Notes: generated by a model not told the origin, from the sequence alone. A stretch of DNA of 64,000 nt from Eutreptiella sp. 'Long Island Sound 2002' (GCA_964036045.1 OZ038389.1:40107717-40171716); one strand, 5' to 3'; positions 1 through 10,740 are shown, counted from the first letter of the stretch. Numbers and translations: made by a program.

Positions 1-2
1 AC

Positions 3-1139
3 CACAAGTTGAAAGGGGACAAGCCTTACGACTCTGAAGAGACGTCTGATTTCAAAATCCAAGGCGACAAGTTATTTTGGCAAGGACGGATTTGTGTTCC
101 TGATTGTCTGATTGACCAATATGTCAAACATTGGCATCGGAATGAGACAGCCCACACACATTCTTGTGTTCTGGAGCAGGAGCTACGACACAGAGTGTAC
201 ACACGGGACCTCAAGAGTGCCTGTGAACGAGTTGCCAAAGGATGCAAGCAATGTCAGGCGACCATCCCCAAGAATCAAAAGGCAGAAGGATTACTGAAGG
301 GATTACCAATTCCTGAGAGGTTGTTCGACAAGGTGACGGCGGATGTCTTCGAGTTGGGACAAATCCAAGAGGAATGTCTCTACACGAGGAAGCCTATCGA
401 TGGGGTTTTGTTAATTCAAGACCGCCACAGTGGCTACATCCAGGTCCTCCCTTGCAACACGAAGCATCTCACCTCTGAAATGGCTGCCAAGTGGACTGCA
501 AGTCAGTGGATGAGTAACTGGGATGTGCCCAGTGAAATTCTGACGGACAGTGGGAAGGAGTTCATTGGGACTTGGTGGGAGAACATGTGTGCTCTATTGG
601 GAGTTCATCATCTTCGTGCCCGAGTGTACGACCATCGAGCCCTCCCTGCTGAACGCGCTGGAAGAATTCTTATCAGCATTCTGAGAAAATTCCTGGCGAC
701 TGAAAAAGACTACAATTGGTTGGAGACAATTTACTGTGTCTTGAGAAGATACCATCGCACCAAGAATTACACTGGATTAAGTCCGAATGAGCTGGTTTTT
801 GGTCGTGAGAAGATGGGTCCTGGACCAGTGATGTATCATCCAAGGCAGTGCTACGACGCCTCACAATGGTTTGAGAGGATCAAGGACTTAGAGTCTAAGT
901 GGATCCAAGCCAAAGTGGAGAATCAAGCAGATTGGTTGAATTTCAAAAATAAGTCAAGAACGCAAGGAAAACCCTTCGAGAAAGGCCAGCAAGTTTGGCT
1001 TCGTAAGTCAGACGAGACCCTGAAGGACGACAACAAACTGTTACCTTTGTGGGATGGCCCATTCCAAGTCAGTGGTCAACTAAGTGAGACTACATTCAAC
1101 ATTGAAATTGAGCCAGACAGGCATCAAGAAGTACATTGA
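3..1139 (+). CDS. pol: Element A pol: integrase (partial, 5' end outside the window)
   Basis: This is the C-terminal part of a Ty3/gypsy polyprotein and encodes the integrase that inserts element cDNA into the genome. The reading frame is open to the window edge, so the TTG at 9 is not a real start. An HHCC zinc-binding region comes first (HWHRNETAHTH, then CKQC). The DDE core follows: Asp in TADVF, Asp in ILTDSGKEF, and Glu in PAERAGR. After that comes a basic, Trp-rich C-terminal domain (WDGPFQVSG). The frame ends at TGA 1137-1139, in the segment EVH-stop-DRLK where relatives usually read HVDRLK. The chromodomain continues in the same frame right after, so the stop is either a disabling mutation or a readthrough site. 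Confidence 0.85.
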   Translation, partial: HKLKGDKPYDSEETSDFKIQGDKLFWQGRICVPDCLIDQYVKHWHRNETAHTHSCVLEQELRHRVYTRDLKSACERVAKGCKQCQATIPKNQKAEGLLKGLPIPERLFDKVTADVFELGQIQEECLYTRKPIDGVLLIQDRHSGYIQVLPCNTKHLTSEMAAKWTASQWMSNWDVPSEILTDSGKEFIGTWWENMCALLGVHHLRARVYDHRALPAERAGRILISILRKFLATEKDYNWLETIYCVLRRYHRTKNYTGLSPNELVFGREKMGPGPVMYHPRQCYDASQWFERIKDLESKWIQAKVENQADWLNFKNKSRTQGKPFEKGQQVWLRKSDETLKDDNKLLPLWDGPFQVSGQLSETTFNIEIEPDRHQEVH

Positions 1140-1511
1140 GACCGTTTGAAGGCCGAAGTACCCTGCCCCAAAGGAAGGTTCAAGCCTCTCTATTGGACTT
1201 CGAAGTACCTGAGCGACAGGAAGATGGTCACAAGCAGTTTCGAGTTGGAGAAGATTCTTGATTACAAGAAAAATGCTCGAAACAAGTGGTACTTTCTGTG
1301 CAGATGGAAAGGATTCGGTCCAGAAGAGGACAAATGGGAGCCAGCTTCAAGTTTTATCCATGGGTATACGGACACTTTCATCAAGTTCCTGAAGAAACAC
1401 CCTGAGATTGACCGTGAGCTCTCGCTGATCAAGGATTGTGTCACCAAGGAGGACTTACAAGCTCAAGAAGAAGCTCCAATCGTGGCAGAATCCATTCGAG
1501 ACAAGATCTGA
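1140..1511 (+). CDS. Element A pol: chromodomain tail
   Basis: It lies in the same frame as the integrase and is separated from it only by the TGA at 1137-1139. It reads DRLK, a linker, then a chromodomain: FELEKILDYKKN, WYFLCRWKGFG and DKWEPASSF carry the hallmark aromatic and Trp-Glu-Pro residues, followed by a helix (FIKFLKKH). In chromoviruses this module at the integrase C-terminus steers integration toward particular chromatin marks. It has no independent start signal, so it would only be made as a fusion through the stop or not at all. Confidence 0.8.
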   Translation, partial: DRLKAEVPCPKGRFKPLYWTSKYLSDRKMVTSSFELEKILDYKKNARNKWYFLCRWKGFGPEEDKWEPASSFIHGYTDTFIKFLKKHPEIDRELSLIKDCVTKEDLQAQEEAPIVAESIRDKI

Positions 1512-2846
1512 TCGCCCAAACTCACCAAAGGGTTTACGGTTTACATATACCCTTGGCATGGGGACAAAACAGTCCTGACGCATCGTCTATGTGGTTCGAT
1601 GAACAGATGATGGGACATTCTGGGGTCATCCTGGTCATTCCATCCATCATTCTCATCATGGTCATCATGTGAATCATGTGCTTCATTGTAGATGATTCCA
1701 ATCCGAAGATCCGAAAGGCCATTATCCTCAACCACGACGACACTATCGCCTTTTGCTGTCGACTGGGCCCCTCTACTCGCCTTTGGAAGGACTCGTTCGA
1801 GTTCGTGCTCATTACAGAGATTCTGGCACATGACTGAGTCTGATTCATTTCATGTGTTGGACGGATCTGCTGAGAATGTGATTTCCATCAGCTCTTACAT
1901 TGAGACAGTTGGTTTCTTTTCCAAACGACCACTGTCAAAGGGCTTATATAGACCAAGTGACGACGATGGTGTTTTTACTTGTGTCGACTCGCTGTTCATC
2001 TGTGGATTGTGTTGGAATCCCCCTCAGAATCAGCTCAATTTTGGCAAATTCCTGGTACCAAGCACTGGATGCTTATACATGCTGGGACTATAATGAGTCA
2101 ATTTACCCTTCTGGCTCATACTGGATTAAACATGAAGCCCTGGAGACGATACTGACAGTGAGATGTACACTCACTGGGTTTTCTTGGCTGTCATTACTCT
2201 TGGATGATTGGATTTCCATCATGGGATTCATCATCATCATGAGGATTTGACCTGGATTGGCTATGAATGAGAACTGGATTTCCGTTCAACACAACACACA
2301 GAGTCTATCGACAATGAATTGGACGTGTATTGGCTTGTTGCAGATTTCGTCACCCTCAACCCGTGTGCAATTCATTGATTTTGGTCTCAATTCAGGCACA
2401 TTTTGTACCATAATCTGGCATCTGGTCTCATGACTGCAAATGACACAAGCCAGTTTCACATATCTTGGACTCCATGAAGGGATACCCTATTTTTTTGACG
2501 CTCGACGACATGGCGACGCTCGTTTTCTGTTTTCTGGCAGTAGGATGTCAGATCCTGATTTCATCATGAATCATGGATCATGGATCATCATGTACATTCT
2601 TCACTCAGACTTTCAATTTTCGAATTTTGGAGCTTGAACGAAGCTTTTTGTGTGTGCCCTAAGGTACCTATGTGTTTCATTCAAGTCGATGGCCATCGCG
2701 AAGCACAGATCTCAGCACAATTTTGCTCAATTCAGCTCAATTTCACACATTTTGTCATAGATTAGTCGGTTTTTGGTCACTTTCGCCGTTTCGTTCACTT
2801 CACTTGACCCAGCCTGACATACTGGCGTATGTTTTAAGAGGGGGAG
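1512..2846 (+). other. Element A 3' non-coding region
   Basis: About 1.3 kb between the pol stop and the LTR with no credible coding sequence. It holds many short CAT/ATC-rich repeats (for example around 1630-1680 and 2560-2600). It ends in a polypurine tract (AAGAGGGGGAG, 2836-2846) that abuts the LTR and would prime plus-strand DNA synthesis. Confidence 0.7.
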
Positions 2847-3326
2847 TGTAACGGCAGCAGTGACAGCACTCAATTATACACTGATGTGATCAGAATTCCA
2901 ATGATTCTCAGATGTACATTAGTGCAGTAAATTTTCCGCTTGTTTTCATGTTTTCCGTTCGCCGCCAGATGTCGCCTGTGAGCGCACGTCGAGTCGCATT
3001 TGTCTTTCGTGATTTCCCAATCCGATTTATTTAAATTATTTCGAATGATTTCACGTTGTGTCATTATGTGCGATGAATGCGCATTGAGATTCTATGTCTG
3101 CTCCATTTTTGTAGAGCGGGTTTTCGTACTCTTCATATTCCACCATGGAGTTCAAAGGACTTACAAGTGCTTCGCATATGTCGCTCCCCGAGGCTGGATA
3201 TGGGTCTGAAGAGGGTTATGTGGGTTCGGAGATATCAGGGGCAGTGTCGGGCGTTACGACCCCTGGGGCATCAAGGCTACAGGCTTCGCAGTTACAACAA
3301 AGATCAACCACTATGCAGCGGTTACA
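2847..3326 (+). repeat. Element A 3' LTR (480 bp)
   Basis: It begins with TGTAAC directly after the polypurine tract and ends with GTTACA at 3321-3326. An earlier GTTACA at 3291 is a possible alternative end. I prefer 3326 because B1 LTR sequence resumes at the next base and the inverted repeat is longer there. The 5' partner LTR is outside the window. Confidence 0.8.
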
Positions 3327-3353
3327 TGGCCACGGGGGTCCGAACCGTCTTCA
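3327..3353 (-). repeat. B1 3' LTR stub (27 bp) truncated by element A
   Basis: It matches the outer end of the B-family LTR (23222-23248 and 34067-34093) with one mismatch. It is followed by the polypurine tract, CCCCCCTTCTC on the plus strand at 3354-3364. The rest of this LTR must lie left of element A, beyond the window. Confidence 0.85.
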
Positions 3354-3364
3354 CCCCCCTTCTC

Positions 3365-3747
3365 AGAGCGTTGTTACCGCTCGGAAGTCATCGAAGAGAG
3401 GACGGGAAGGCCCCAATGGGCTTTAACCCCCCCCCCCCATGTCCCAAGGACACATGGAGGCCCCACACACGTCGTAGGCGTCCCCCACGCCCCAAGAGAG
3501 GGGTGAGGACACTGAAAATCGGTGCCCTACGCCATATCCGGTCTCCTCTTGATCTACAACATGGACCAAGGGGATCAAAGATAGAAAAACGTCGTCGGTC
3601 GACCTAAAAAAGTATACCACAATGAAATATATATGTGGAGATCGAGTGAAGGGGGTAGATGGCCAATCAAAGCCCAAAAATCCCCGGATGAACGCCCTCA
3701 CCCGTCTCCCAAGCACAGAAACAAACAAAAATGCCAAGGGGGATCCA
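3365..3747 (-). other. B1 3' non-coding region
   Basis: It lies between the pol stop (TAA, plus-strand 3748-3750) and the polypurine tract and is closely matched by 23260-23641 in B2. It has no coding potential, and short plus-strand frames across it are chance openings. Confidence 0.65.
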
Positions 3748-5089
3748 TTACGGTGCTACAGCAGCAACCAAATGGACCAACACGTCCTTGACATCCAAAG
3801 AAATATTCTTTTTCTTCAGATAGTCCATCCAGACCGTGGTGTACCTCGGCACAAAACTGCTCGGAGGCTCCCACGAATCCCTGGATGCGGCGAATCTCTC
3901 CAACGGACTTCATAAAGCCTCCTCCCAGGCGTCCCCGGGTCCGGCTTGTCCGCCAGGATCTTCTCAGCGGTGAAGTCGTCGTCCTCACCCTCGTCGTCCG
4001 AGTCCACATCGCCGGCCGTGAACTCAAAGGTGACGGGACGTCCGCTGGGGTCTGGTGCTCGGGGACGAAGCTGGGCATGGTCGCGGTCCAGGGTCTTGTT
4101 ATCCCCCACACGAACCGCATACACATCCTGCCCGACCTTCCGCACGATTACCCCCGGCACATACCAAGATGCCTGCCGATGCCTGGACAGGACATGCTTG
4201 TGGTGCCGCTCCACCCACACGGTGTCTTGGAGAGCATACTTCTGGACCTTTCCCTGCTTGAAGTACTTGGCCCTCTTGTTATGCTCGTCCTGAAGTGCCT
4301 TGCACACCTTGGCCGCCGTGTCGTCCGCCTCAGCCATCATAGCGTTCGCATCCTGGGCCACTTTGCCATGGTTCAACCACGGGAGAGTGCGTGACACTCG
4401 ATCCCGTAGGAACAGGATACGATGGGGCGACAGTCCAGTGGGTCCGGAAGGTCGTGATACGCTTGGAGTACTCTCCACAGCGAATTATACCAATTCCGGC
4501 CCGGTTCGTCGATGTGCAGCTGGCGGAACTTCTCGAACATCTGCCGCCCGGCCACCTCAGCTCGGCCATTTGACCGGCTGTGGTACGCCACGGTCTTGGC
4601 GTGCCGAATACCCATGTGCTTGCACATCGTCTTGAACCACGTCCCCACAAACTGACTGCCCCGATCGCTGCAGATGACAGCCGGGACATCAAAAATCGTC
4701 AGCCAATGCCTGATCATGGCATTAGCGACGGTCTTGGCCTGCAGCCCCACTCCATGCTTGTCCTTCTTGTCCTTCTTCTTGGATTTCTTGCCAGGGACCG
4801 CCACGATATACCCACTGTGCCTATCCACCGCCAGGATGACACAGTCGTAGGTCTCTCCTTCCACGGTGACCTCAGGCATGGCGAATACATCCATGGCCAC
4901 GGACCGCATAGGGGCCTCCGGTATAGCCGTATACACCGGGTTGCCCGCTGTGGAGTGGTTGGGGCTCTTCGTGGCCCGACACACAGCACAGTCGCTGCAG
5001 TACCTATCCAGGATGGCGTAGTACCCCGGAGGGAACTTGAAACGCCACTCCAGGTCCTGCTGCATCTTGTCTCGGCCAGGGTGCATGAG
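3748..5089 (-). pseudogene. B1 pol: integrase and chromodomain (broken)
   Basis: This continues B1 pol past the nonsense codon at 5090. The integrase has a zinc region (CSDCAVC), catalytic Asp residues in AMDVFAMP and CSDRGSQF, and Glu in SNGRAEVAGR. A single-base deletion near 4440, seen against B2, shifts the frame after QAYHDLP. The next frame (3816-4478) continues through PHRILFLRDR to a chromodomain start (FTAEKILADKP, YEVRWR). A second one-base loss near 3892 throws the end of the chromodomain (WEPPSSFVP) out of frame. The original stop is TAA at 3748-3750. Integrase function is lost. Confidence 0.85.
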
Positions 5090-8000
5090 CTAGGCGTTGT
5101 GCCAATGGTCAATGAGCTCCTCCACTCGGTTCTCGGGCACCAGCAGCTTGTCCTTGAGGAACAACTTGTCCCCATCCTCGGTCAAGCACTCAGGCCACTC
5201 GTCGTCCGACAGGGCGCTCACGGCATTCCAGTACTTGCTCCAGTACTCGGATGCCGCATAGTCATCCGACCAGTCCTCTGTGAGCACCGACCTGACTAGC
5301 TCTACAGGGGCCACCATCCAATGCTCGAGGGTTTCCTCTCGAATGGCTTGGACTCGGGCGCCCCGGAACTTGGCCAGGTCCGTACGGTTTGCCATAACCA
5401 CAAAGCACTTGACCCCCTCTTGCTCCATGGCCTTCTCCATCTCGATGATGCGCTTGGCCTCCTCGGTCTCCTCGGCGTCTCCATGGCTGGATATGTCCAT
5501 CCAAGCCTTGCCCGCGGGGTAGGCCCATCGACTGAGGCAATCTGCCACAGTGTTGTCCTTCCCCGGGACGTATACGACGCTGAGGTCGAACTTGGCGAAC
5601 CTCTCGTGCCACCGGGCCCTCCTTGCCGCCGTCCCCGAAGGGGTTTCGACGTGCTCCTTGTGCCAGCTCTGCAAGGACTGATGGTCCGTACAAACCACCA
5701 CCGGTTGCAATCCGAAGTGGCCAGACCACTTCCTGAGCGCACAAACAATGGCGTACGTCTCCTTCTCCCTCGCGGTCCAGGTTCGGCGTTGGCCCTCGGC
5801 CAGGATCCGGCTCCAAAATGCCACGGGTACGTGTGACCCGTCGTCCCAAATCTGCTCGAGGACTGCCCCCACAGCATACTCCGAGGCGTCCGTCCGCAGC
5901 ACGAATCCCTTGTCCGAGTCCACCAAGAATAACCCCAACTGCCCCAGGAGTCTCTCCTTCAGGCGGCTGAACGCATCTTCGGCCTCAGGGGTCCAGGTAA
6001 GCTTCTTCCTGCTCCCCTTCCGGCCATCGAACTTCCCCACCTGCAGCATCTTGTGCAGCGGCCCCGAGAGTTCTGCATACATCCGGACATAGCCCGAATA
6101 GTAATTGCAGAACCCCATGAAGGACCGGAGTTCACTGATGGTCTGGGGCTTTTCCCAGTGGTGCAGGGACGCCAGCTTCCGAGGCATGGGACGGCGTTGC
6201 CCGTGACCAACCACGTGACCCGCGAACTCCACTTCCTTCACGAAGAATGAGGCTTTGGTGGGCTTGCACACCATGTTGTGCTTGTCCAGCTCGCTGAGCA
6301 CTCGGCGCAGATCCTTTTCATGCGCTTCGATGAGCTCATCCTCAGTCATGTTCTCCGTGCCGGACCCGATGATGATGTCATCCACGAAGGGGTCGGCACA
6401 GTCCCGAACAGGACCAAGTAGGTCCTCCATCATGCGCTGGAAAGCGGCGTTGCCATTCTTGGCGCCCATAGGCACCACCTTCCACTGCATGGGCCCCAGC
6501 GGCGTCGACATCGCTGTGCAGGGCCTGGAGTCCGGGTGTAGCGGCATCTGGTGATAGCCGTGTTTCAGGTCTAACACCGTGAAAATCCGCTTTTTCTGTT
6601 GTTTTTGGAGGATGGAGTCGATCAGGGGAAGCGAGTACGAGTCGTGCTCGGTCTGCTCGTTCAAACCTCTGTAATCAACCACCAACCTCCACTCGCCCTT
6701 CTCCTTCTTGGGCACGATGAAGGCTGGGCTGGCCCACTCACTGTCGGAGGGTTCGATCCATCCCCGCTCAATGAACTCGGCCAACAGTTTCTTCATGGCC
6801 TCAGCCCGATCGCCCTGAAGTTGGTACTCCCGATGACGATAGATCTTGGGGTTCGGCTTCAGCTTGATCCTCGCTGTGCCAAACCTCCCACGATCTGGAG
6901 GGTTCTTGTTGGCGACGCCACTGAATAGCCGCGGATAGGCATTGATCAGCCTCTCCTTCAGCTCGGCGACCTTCGGGTTCTCCTGGGCCTCTTCAGCCGC
7001 TTGCTTCGGTATTGATACAACCGACCGCACTGCGGTATAGGCCTCTTCTGGGTCCGAGTCTGACTTCTCCTCATCCGATATGCCGTCTTCATCGTCGTAG
7101 GGCGCGCTTCCCACCGATAATCTTCGAAAATTTGCGGCATCAGGCTGGTTCTTGTCGCTATCGGCACCCATTCTTGGAAAATCCCATGTCGGCGGGTCCG
7201 ACCCAACCGGACCATCATATTGGTCCGCGATGTGATCCATGACCCTCGCCACGAACTCATCCTTCTCGTACTTGCCGGTGACCAACATCTTGTCATCCCA
7301 CCAATGCGGAGATGTGACCATGGCCCGCCTCTTCTTGGCTGCCACACGGTCGTGCATCCCCATCCGCATGTAGTTGACAACGTCATCGATCTCGGCGTGG
7401 GACAGGACGTCAATGCCATCCATTGGCTGATCCGTCCCTTCCTTGGGCTCAAACATGACCTTCATGGGCACCGCCTCCACCCTACGGATGAATGCTTCAT
7501 CACCCGCGGGCTGGGCTTGCGCCCCATCCACCAGGAAAGCCTTGGTACCCCACGCCTGACCCGGGGAGGGCATTGATATACCCTTGGCGTCGATGAACAG
7601 CTCCTCCTCTGGCCCGAATGACATCTCGCTCAGGGTGATCGAGTCCAGCGTCGACTTGAGACCCTCCAGCGGACATGGGGTGGATCCTATGCCGGTTATG
7701 ACCAGGATCCCCTTCGCCCTATCCGCGACGATCTTCTCCACCGTACGTCTGGTGTTATCCAGGGAGCCATGCCAATACATGGGCCCCCACTCCTTCAAAC
7801 CACAATGCCTGTGCCAGGCTGAGTCTCCTCGATGCCAATGCCTCATACACTTCCGCAAAAGTGGGGCATCCCGGGAAGCGAAGACGTCCGTCTCGGGCGC
7901 TTCGGCCCCCAGCGTCTGGATCATGCTGGCATACACCTGCGGCGCCATTCCATACTCCGTGAGCTGAACTCCACGGTCTCCTCTGGACTTGGCACCCACA

Positions 8001-8140
8001 GCTTGCACCGCTCGGACGATCCGATCCTCTTCCTCAACATTCCATTGGGATGATCCGCAAGCATAGTCCGTGGACAGCCATGTTAGGCGTTCATCATCCT
8101 CCCGGACCAGCATTGCACGGTGGGGGAGGGCTCCAATGGC
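5090..8140 (-). pseudogene. B1 pol: methyltransferase-like domain, RT and RNase H
   Basis: The frame stays open to 8233, but everything beyond 8140 is sequence of the inserted element C. From the N-terminal side there is: the end of the protease region; a Dam-like domain (TEYGMAPQV, DVFAS, GDSAWHRH) at about 7963-7528; RT with VVDYRGLN, LDLKHGYHQM and the catalytic FVDD; RNase H with RTDASEYAVGAVLEQ, REKETYAI and TDHQSLQ; and the start of the integrase zinc domain (LIDHWHNA). The reading stops at TAG where B2 has CAG. In the Dam-like domain the usual NPP(Y/F) motif is replaced by WHGSL. Confidence 0.9.
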
Positions 8141-8145
8141 GTTTG

Positions 8146-8375
8146 TGCAGCAGACCAGTGCACTGCCCGCATCGCAGGTCGCGCATGCGCATTGTAGATA
8201 AATCGAGATCGCATTGTGTTGTAAATAGCGCATGTTTTATTATAAAACATTATCGCTTGTTTTAGGCACCAAATGTCCTGTTTGTTAAATCAGCTGTGAT
8301 TACGGAGTTGTTCTGCATGGTGCCGCCTGAGGGATTTGGGATCTCAGGGTTAACGTCAAGTCGTGGTACGTTACA
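8146..8375 (+). repeat. Element C left LTR (230 bp)
   Basis: It has TG...CA termini and contains a near-perfect palindrome with a TATA-like core (TTATTATAAAACAT, about 8233-8250) that could serve as promoter. It differs from 10511-10740 at two sites (AAATCGAG/AAATTGAG and GGGATTT/GGGACTT). Confidence 0.9.
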
Positions 8376-8414
8376 ATTTAACAAACTTGACCAGAACGAT
8401 TTCGTTAGGCTGCA

Positions 8415-9053
8415 TTGAGACACGGGACGGAAATGCCGCGCCGCCGCTGTAAGATCAAGTCGGTTGACGAGATCAAGAGCTTGGACAGTTCCAGTGTGCG
8501 CCGGCTGTGCAGTTCGTCAGTGCCCGAGCGACGGGAGGAGGCGCTTCGTGAGGTTCTTCGTCGTGCGGCGCAGTGGGACATGGAGTGTCAGGACTACGCA
8601 CGCAAACTGCGCGTGTGGCAGCCGCAAAATGTGCTTCAGTGCCTTGAGGGTGAGCCTAGGGCAATGGGGTTTGTGCCTCCCTGCCGTAAATTTTGTGTTC
8701 CTTCGTTCATGCCTGACACTATGCTGGAGGACGAACTGGTGGCGGTGACGATGTGTTCAGGCAGTGCGTTCCCAACGAACGACGGTCCAGGCGACCTTGA
8801 GGGTAATCAGGCATCTGCGGACGTGCCCGCTGTGATCAGCCTCGACTGCATTTTGGAGCAAGCTCTGGTGGAGTTTCAAAGCAAATCAGTCCAGGTCGCC
8901 AAGGACTTTCGAAGTTCGTCAGGGAGGACCAATTTTGCTGTCGCGGCTGCCATTTCACCCGCTGCAGCTGTTATAGCGGCTGGCAGGCCCAAACGCCGAG
9001 CTCGTGGTTGCAGAAAATGGCGCCAGCCAACGACGCTGTCAACGACTTCGTGA
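8415..9053 (+). CDS. Element C ORF, hypothetical 212-aa protein
   Basis: This is the only sizeable plus-strand frame in element C. It starts 39 bp inside the left LTR and has an alternative in-frame ATG six codons later (EMPRRR). The N-terminal half is basic and rich in Arg and charged helices (VPERREEALREVLRRAAQWD). The middle has scattered cysteines without a clear zinc-knuckle spacing. The C-terminus is strongly basic (GRPKRRARGCRKWR). I do not recognise a family. A rapidly diverged Gag-like nucleic-acid-binding protein is the natural guess from position, but no CCHC knuckle is visible. It could also be a chance open frame. Confidence 0.45.
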   Translation: MRHGTEMPRRRCKIKSVDEIKSLDSSSVRRLCSSSVPERREEALREVLRRAAQWDMECQDYARKLRVWQPQNVLQCLEGEPRAMGFVPPCRKFCVPSFMPDTMLEDELVAVTMCSGSAFPTNDGPGDLEGNQASADVPAVISLDCILEQALVEFQSKSVQVAKDFRSSSGRTNFAVAAAISPAAAVIAAGRPKRRARGCRKWRQPTTLSTTS

Positions 9054-10510
9054 GTCTGAACTGAGGACCGCCAGGAGCGAAGCAGTGGACATCAGTGCTG
9101 TTGCACAAGTTCAAGGTTGTGTCTGTGCAGTGCGTGTGTTCGGGCGCGCTTGCACAGTGGAGGGCAACGTAGGTGGCAGTCTCCCACTGCATACACTGGT
9201 TTCAGACCCAGCCCGGCCTCCCTACTTGCCATGTCAGCGACCACGGTCGTTTGTGAGACCAACATGGGTGCGTCGCCATTGTTTCTTTTGTTTTCGCCGG
9301 TTTGGCCTGAATCTGGCTCAAATGAGTTGCATGACAAAATTGCGTTTGACACCAAGCGCCTGTGGCTCTGAAAAAACACTGTCGCTGTGCTTTTAGGCAT
9401 GCACTGATATGCAGCCTTGTTTGTGTTTTTAGATTCTGAATCTGAGAGTCCATTTTTCAAGGGTGCCAGCGCGGTGACGACTATGAGCACGGAGCAGGAA
9501 TAGCTCAGCTCTGGAGTCCCACTGTGCAGGTAGTTTGTGTATGCGCTCAGCGAGTTTTTGCTGTTCGCTGCTGCTTGTTGGTGCCAACAGCCTTTTCGCT
9601 CCGAGGGCTATGCTCCGAGGGTATACTTTGCATTTTGCTGTTGCCCTGCATTGCTCTGCTTGCGGCTTGTTGCATGCTTCGGCAGCTTACTGTGCAGGGT
9701 TGGCTGGGATTTGCAATGTGTGTGTACTTTGCACTCTGCTGTTACATACGTTGCGCTGCATGCACGTTGTCTATATTATGTTTATAGTTCACTGTTTTCT
9801 TTCCTTTGACTCTCTGCAGATCGGCAGATCAGAATTGGGGGGCCATCAAGCCACCAAGGCAGGCCAATCCCCCCCTCAAGACCCAGCCAAGCACCATTCC
9901 CCTTCGAGATGCTCAGAAGTTAAGTTGGCGCACAAGTTTTAAGATAAGTCCCTTGGAGGACCAGCAGCTTTGTTCATTAGCGTAAGGGTTTGTACCCTGT
10001 GGGTCAGTCCACATGCAGTTTTATTGTCAATTTGCTGCTATGTCTGTTTGTGTTGTGTTGTTGTTTTTTTTTATACAACCAAACTTCTGAGCAGGGGTTT
10101 TCTTTTTGGTGCAGGAAAAGTGGCAACGGGCAGTGAGTAGTTGCTAAATTTTTTTTTCCTGTATGGGGTCAGCAGGTAAATAGGAACGCTGCCCCACCTA
10201 ACCAATGGGTGGCCACCATTGGGGGATGGGCAGAGGGGCCTGGCAAGCCTCCTTTTAAGGTTGAGGCCACAGGATGCAAATAGCTATTTTGTTTGTATAC
10301 TAAACACACGAAGAGCCCCTGACACCAGGTGGGGTTCCATCGTTGGGCACCGGGGTGTTTTAGAAATTTTTGTGTGCTTGGTACTTTTTTTTCTGAGTGC
10401 CTATTTTTTTTGTGTACATTATTGCTCTGTTTTTGGCACGCAGTGCACTGGCTGCCACTGTTTGTGTGTGTCAGCCAGCCCCTGGTCCCTTGGACTGTCT
10501 TGGGTGGGCG
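9054..10510 (+). other. Element C non-coding interior with 5S rRNA-like segment
   Basis: There is no convincing gene in this 1.5 kb. It includes T-rich and CTG/TGC-rich tracts (9530-9800). Around 9899-9980 the order TTCGAGATGCTCAGAAGTTAAG ... CCCTTGGAGGACCAGCAG resembles the internal control region of eukaryotic 5S rRNA genes. A purine-rich GGGTGGGCG precedes the right LTR. Confidence 0.4.
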
Positions 10511-10740
10511 TGCAGCAGACCAGTGCACTGCCCGCATCGCAGGTCGCGCATGCGCATTGTAGATAAATTGAGATCGCATTGTGTTGTAAATAGCGCATGT
10601 TTTATTATAAAACATTATCGCTTGTTTTAGGCACCAAATGTCCTGTTTGTTAAATCAGCTGTGATTACGGAGTTGTTCTGCATGGTGCCGCCTGAGGGAC
10701 TTGGGATCTCAGGGTTAACGTCAAGTCGTGGTACGTTACA
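10511..10740 (+). repeat. Element C right LTR (230 bp)
   Basis: It is the same length as the left LTR with two substitutions, and is followed at once by the target duplication GTTTG and resumption of B1 coding sequence. Confidence 0.9.

Larger units (their letters stand above)
1..3326 (+). mobile_element. Element A: 3' portion of a Ty3/gypsy chromovirus
   Basis: The window opens inside pol of a plus-strand LTR retrotransposon. Integrase is followed by a chromodomain, 1.3 kb of non-coding sequence, a polypurine tract and one LTR that begins TGTAACGGCAGC and ends GCAGCGGTTACA, an imperfect 12-bp terminal inverted repeat. The LTR ends exactly where LTR sequence of the minus-strand element B1 resumes (TGGCCACGG at 3327), so A is inserted in B1's 3' LTR and is younger than it. 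The 5' LTR, gag, protease, RT and the matching target duplication lie outside the window. Confidence 0.85.
8146..10740 (+). mobile_element. Element C: young non-autonomous LTR retrotransposon (2.6 kb)
   Basis: Two 230-bp LTRs (8146-8375 and 10511-10740) differ at only two positions. They begin TGCAGCAGACC and end GTACGTTACA. The element is flanked by the 5-bp target duplication GTTTG (8141-8145 and 10741-10745). It interrupts B1 coding sequence between the codons for MVAN and AIGALPH, which are contiguous in B2. The interior is 2.1 kb and has one 212-codon frame but no protease, RT or integrase, so mobility would need enzymes from another element. Orientation is set only by the ORF and a weak purine-rich stretch (GGGTGGGCG) before the right LTR. 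Confidence 0.9.

Noticed and set aside
3285-3296. Earlier GTTACA as the end of element A's LTR
   Set aside because: The next GTTACA (3321-3326) abuts B1 LTR sequence exactly and gives a longer inverted terminal match.
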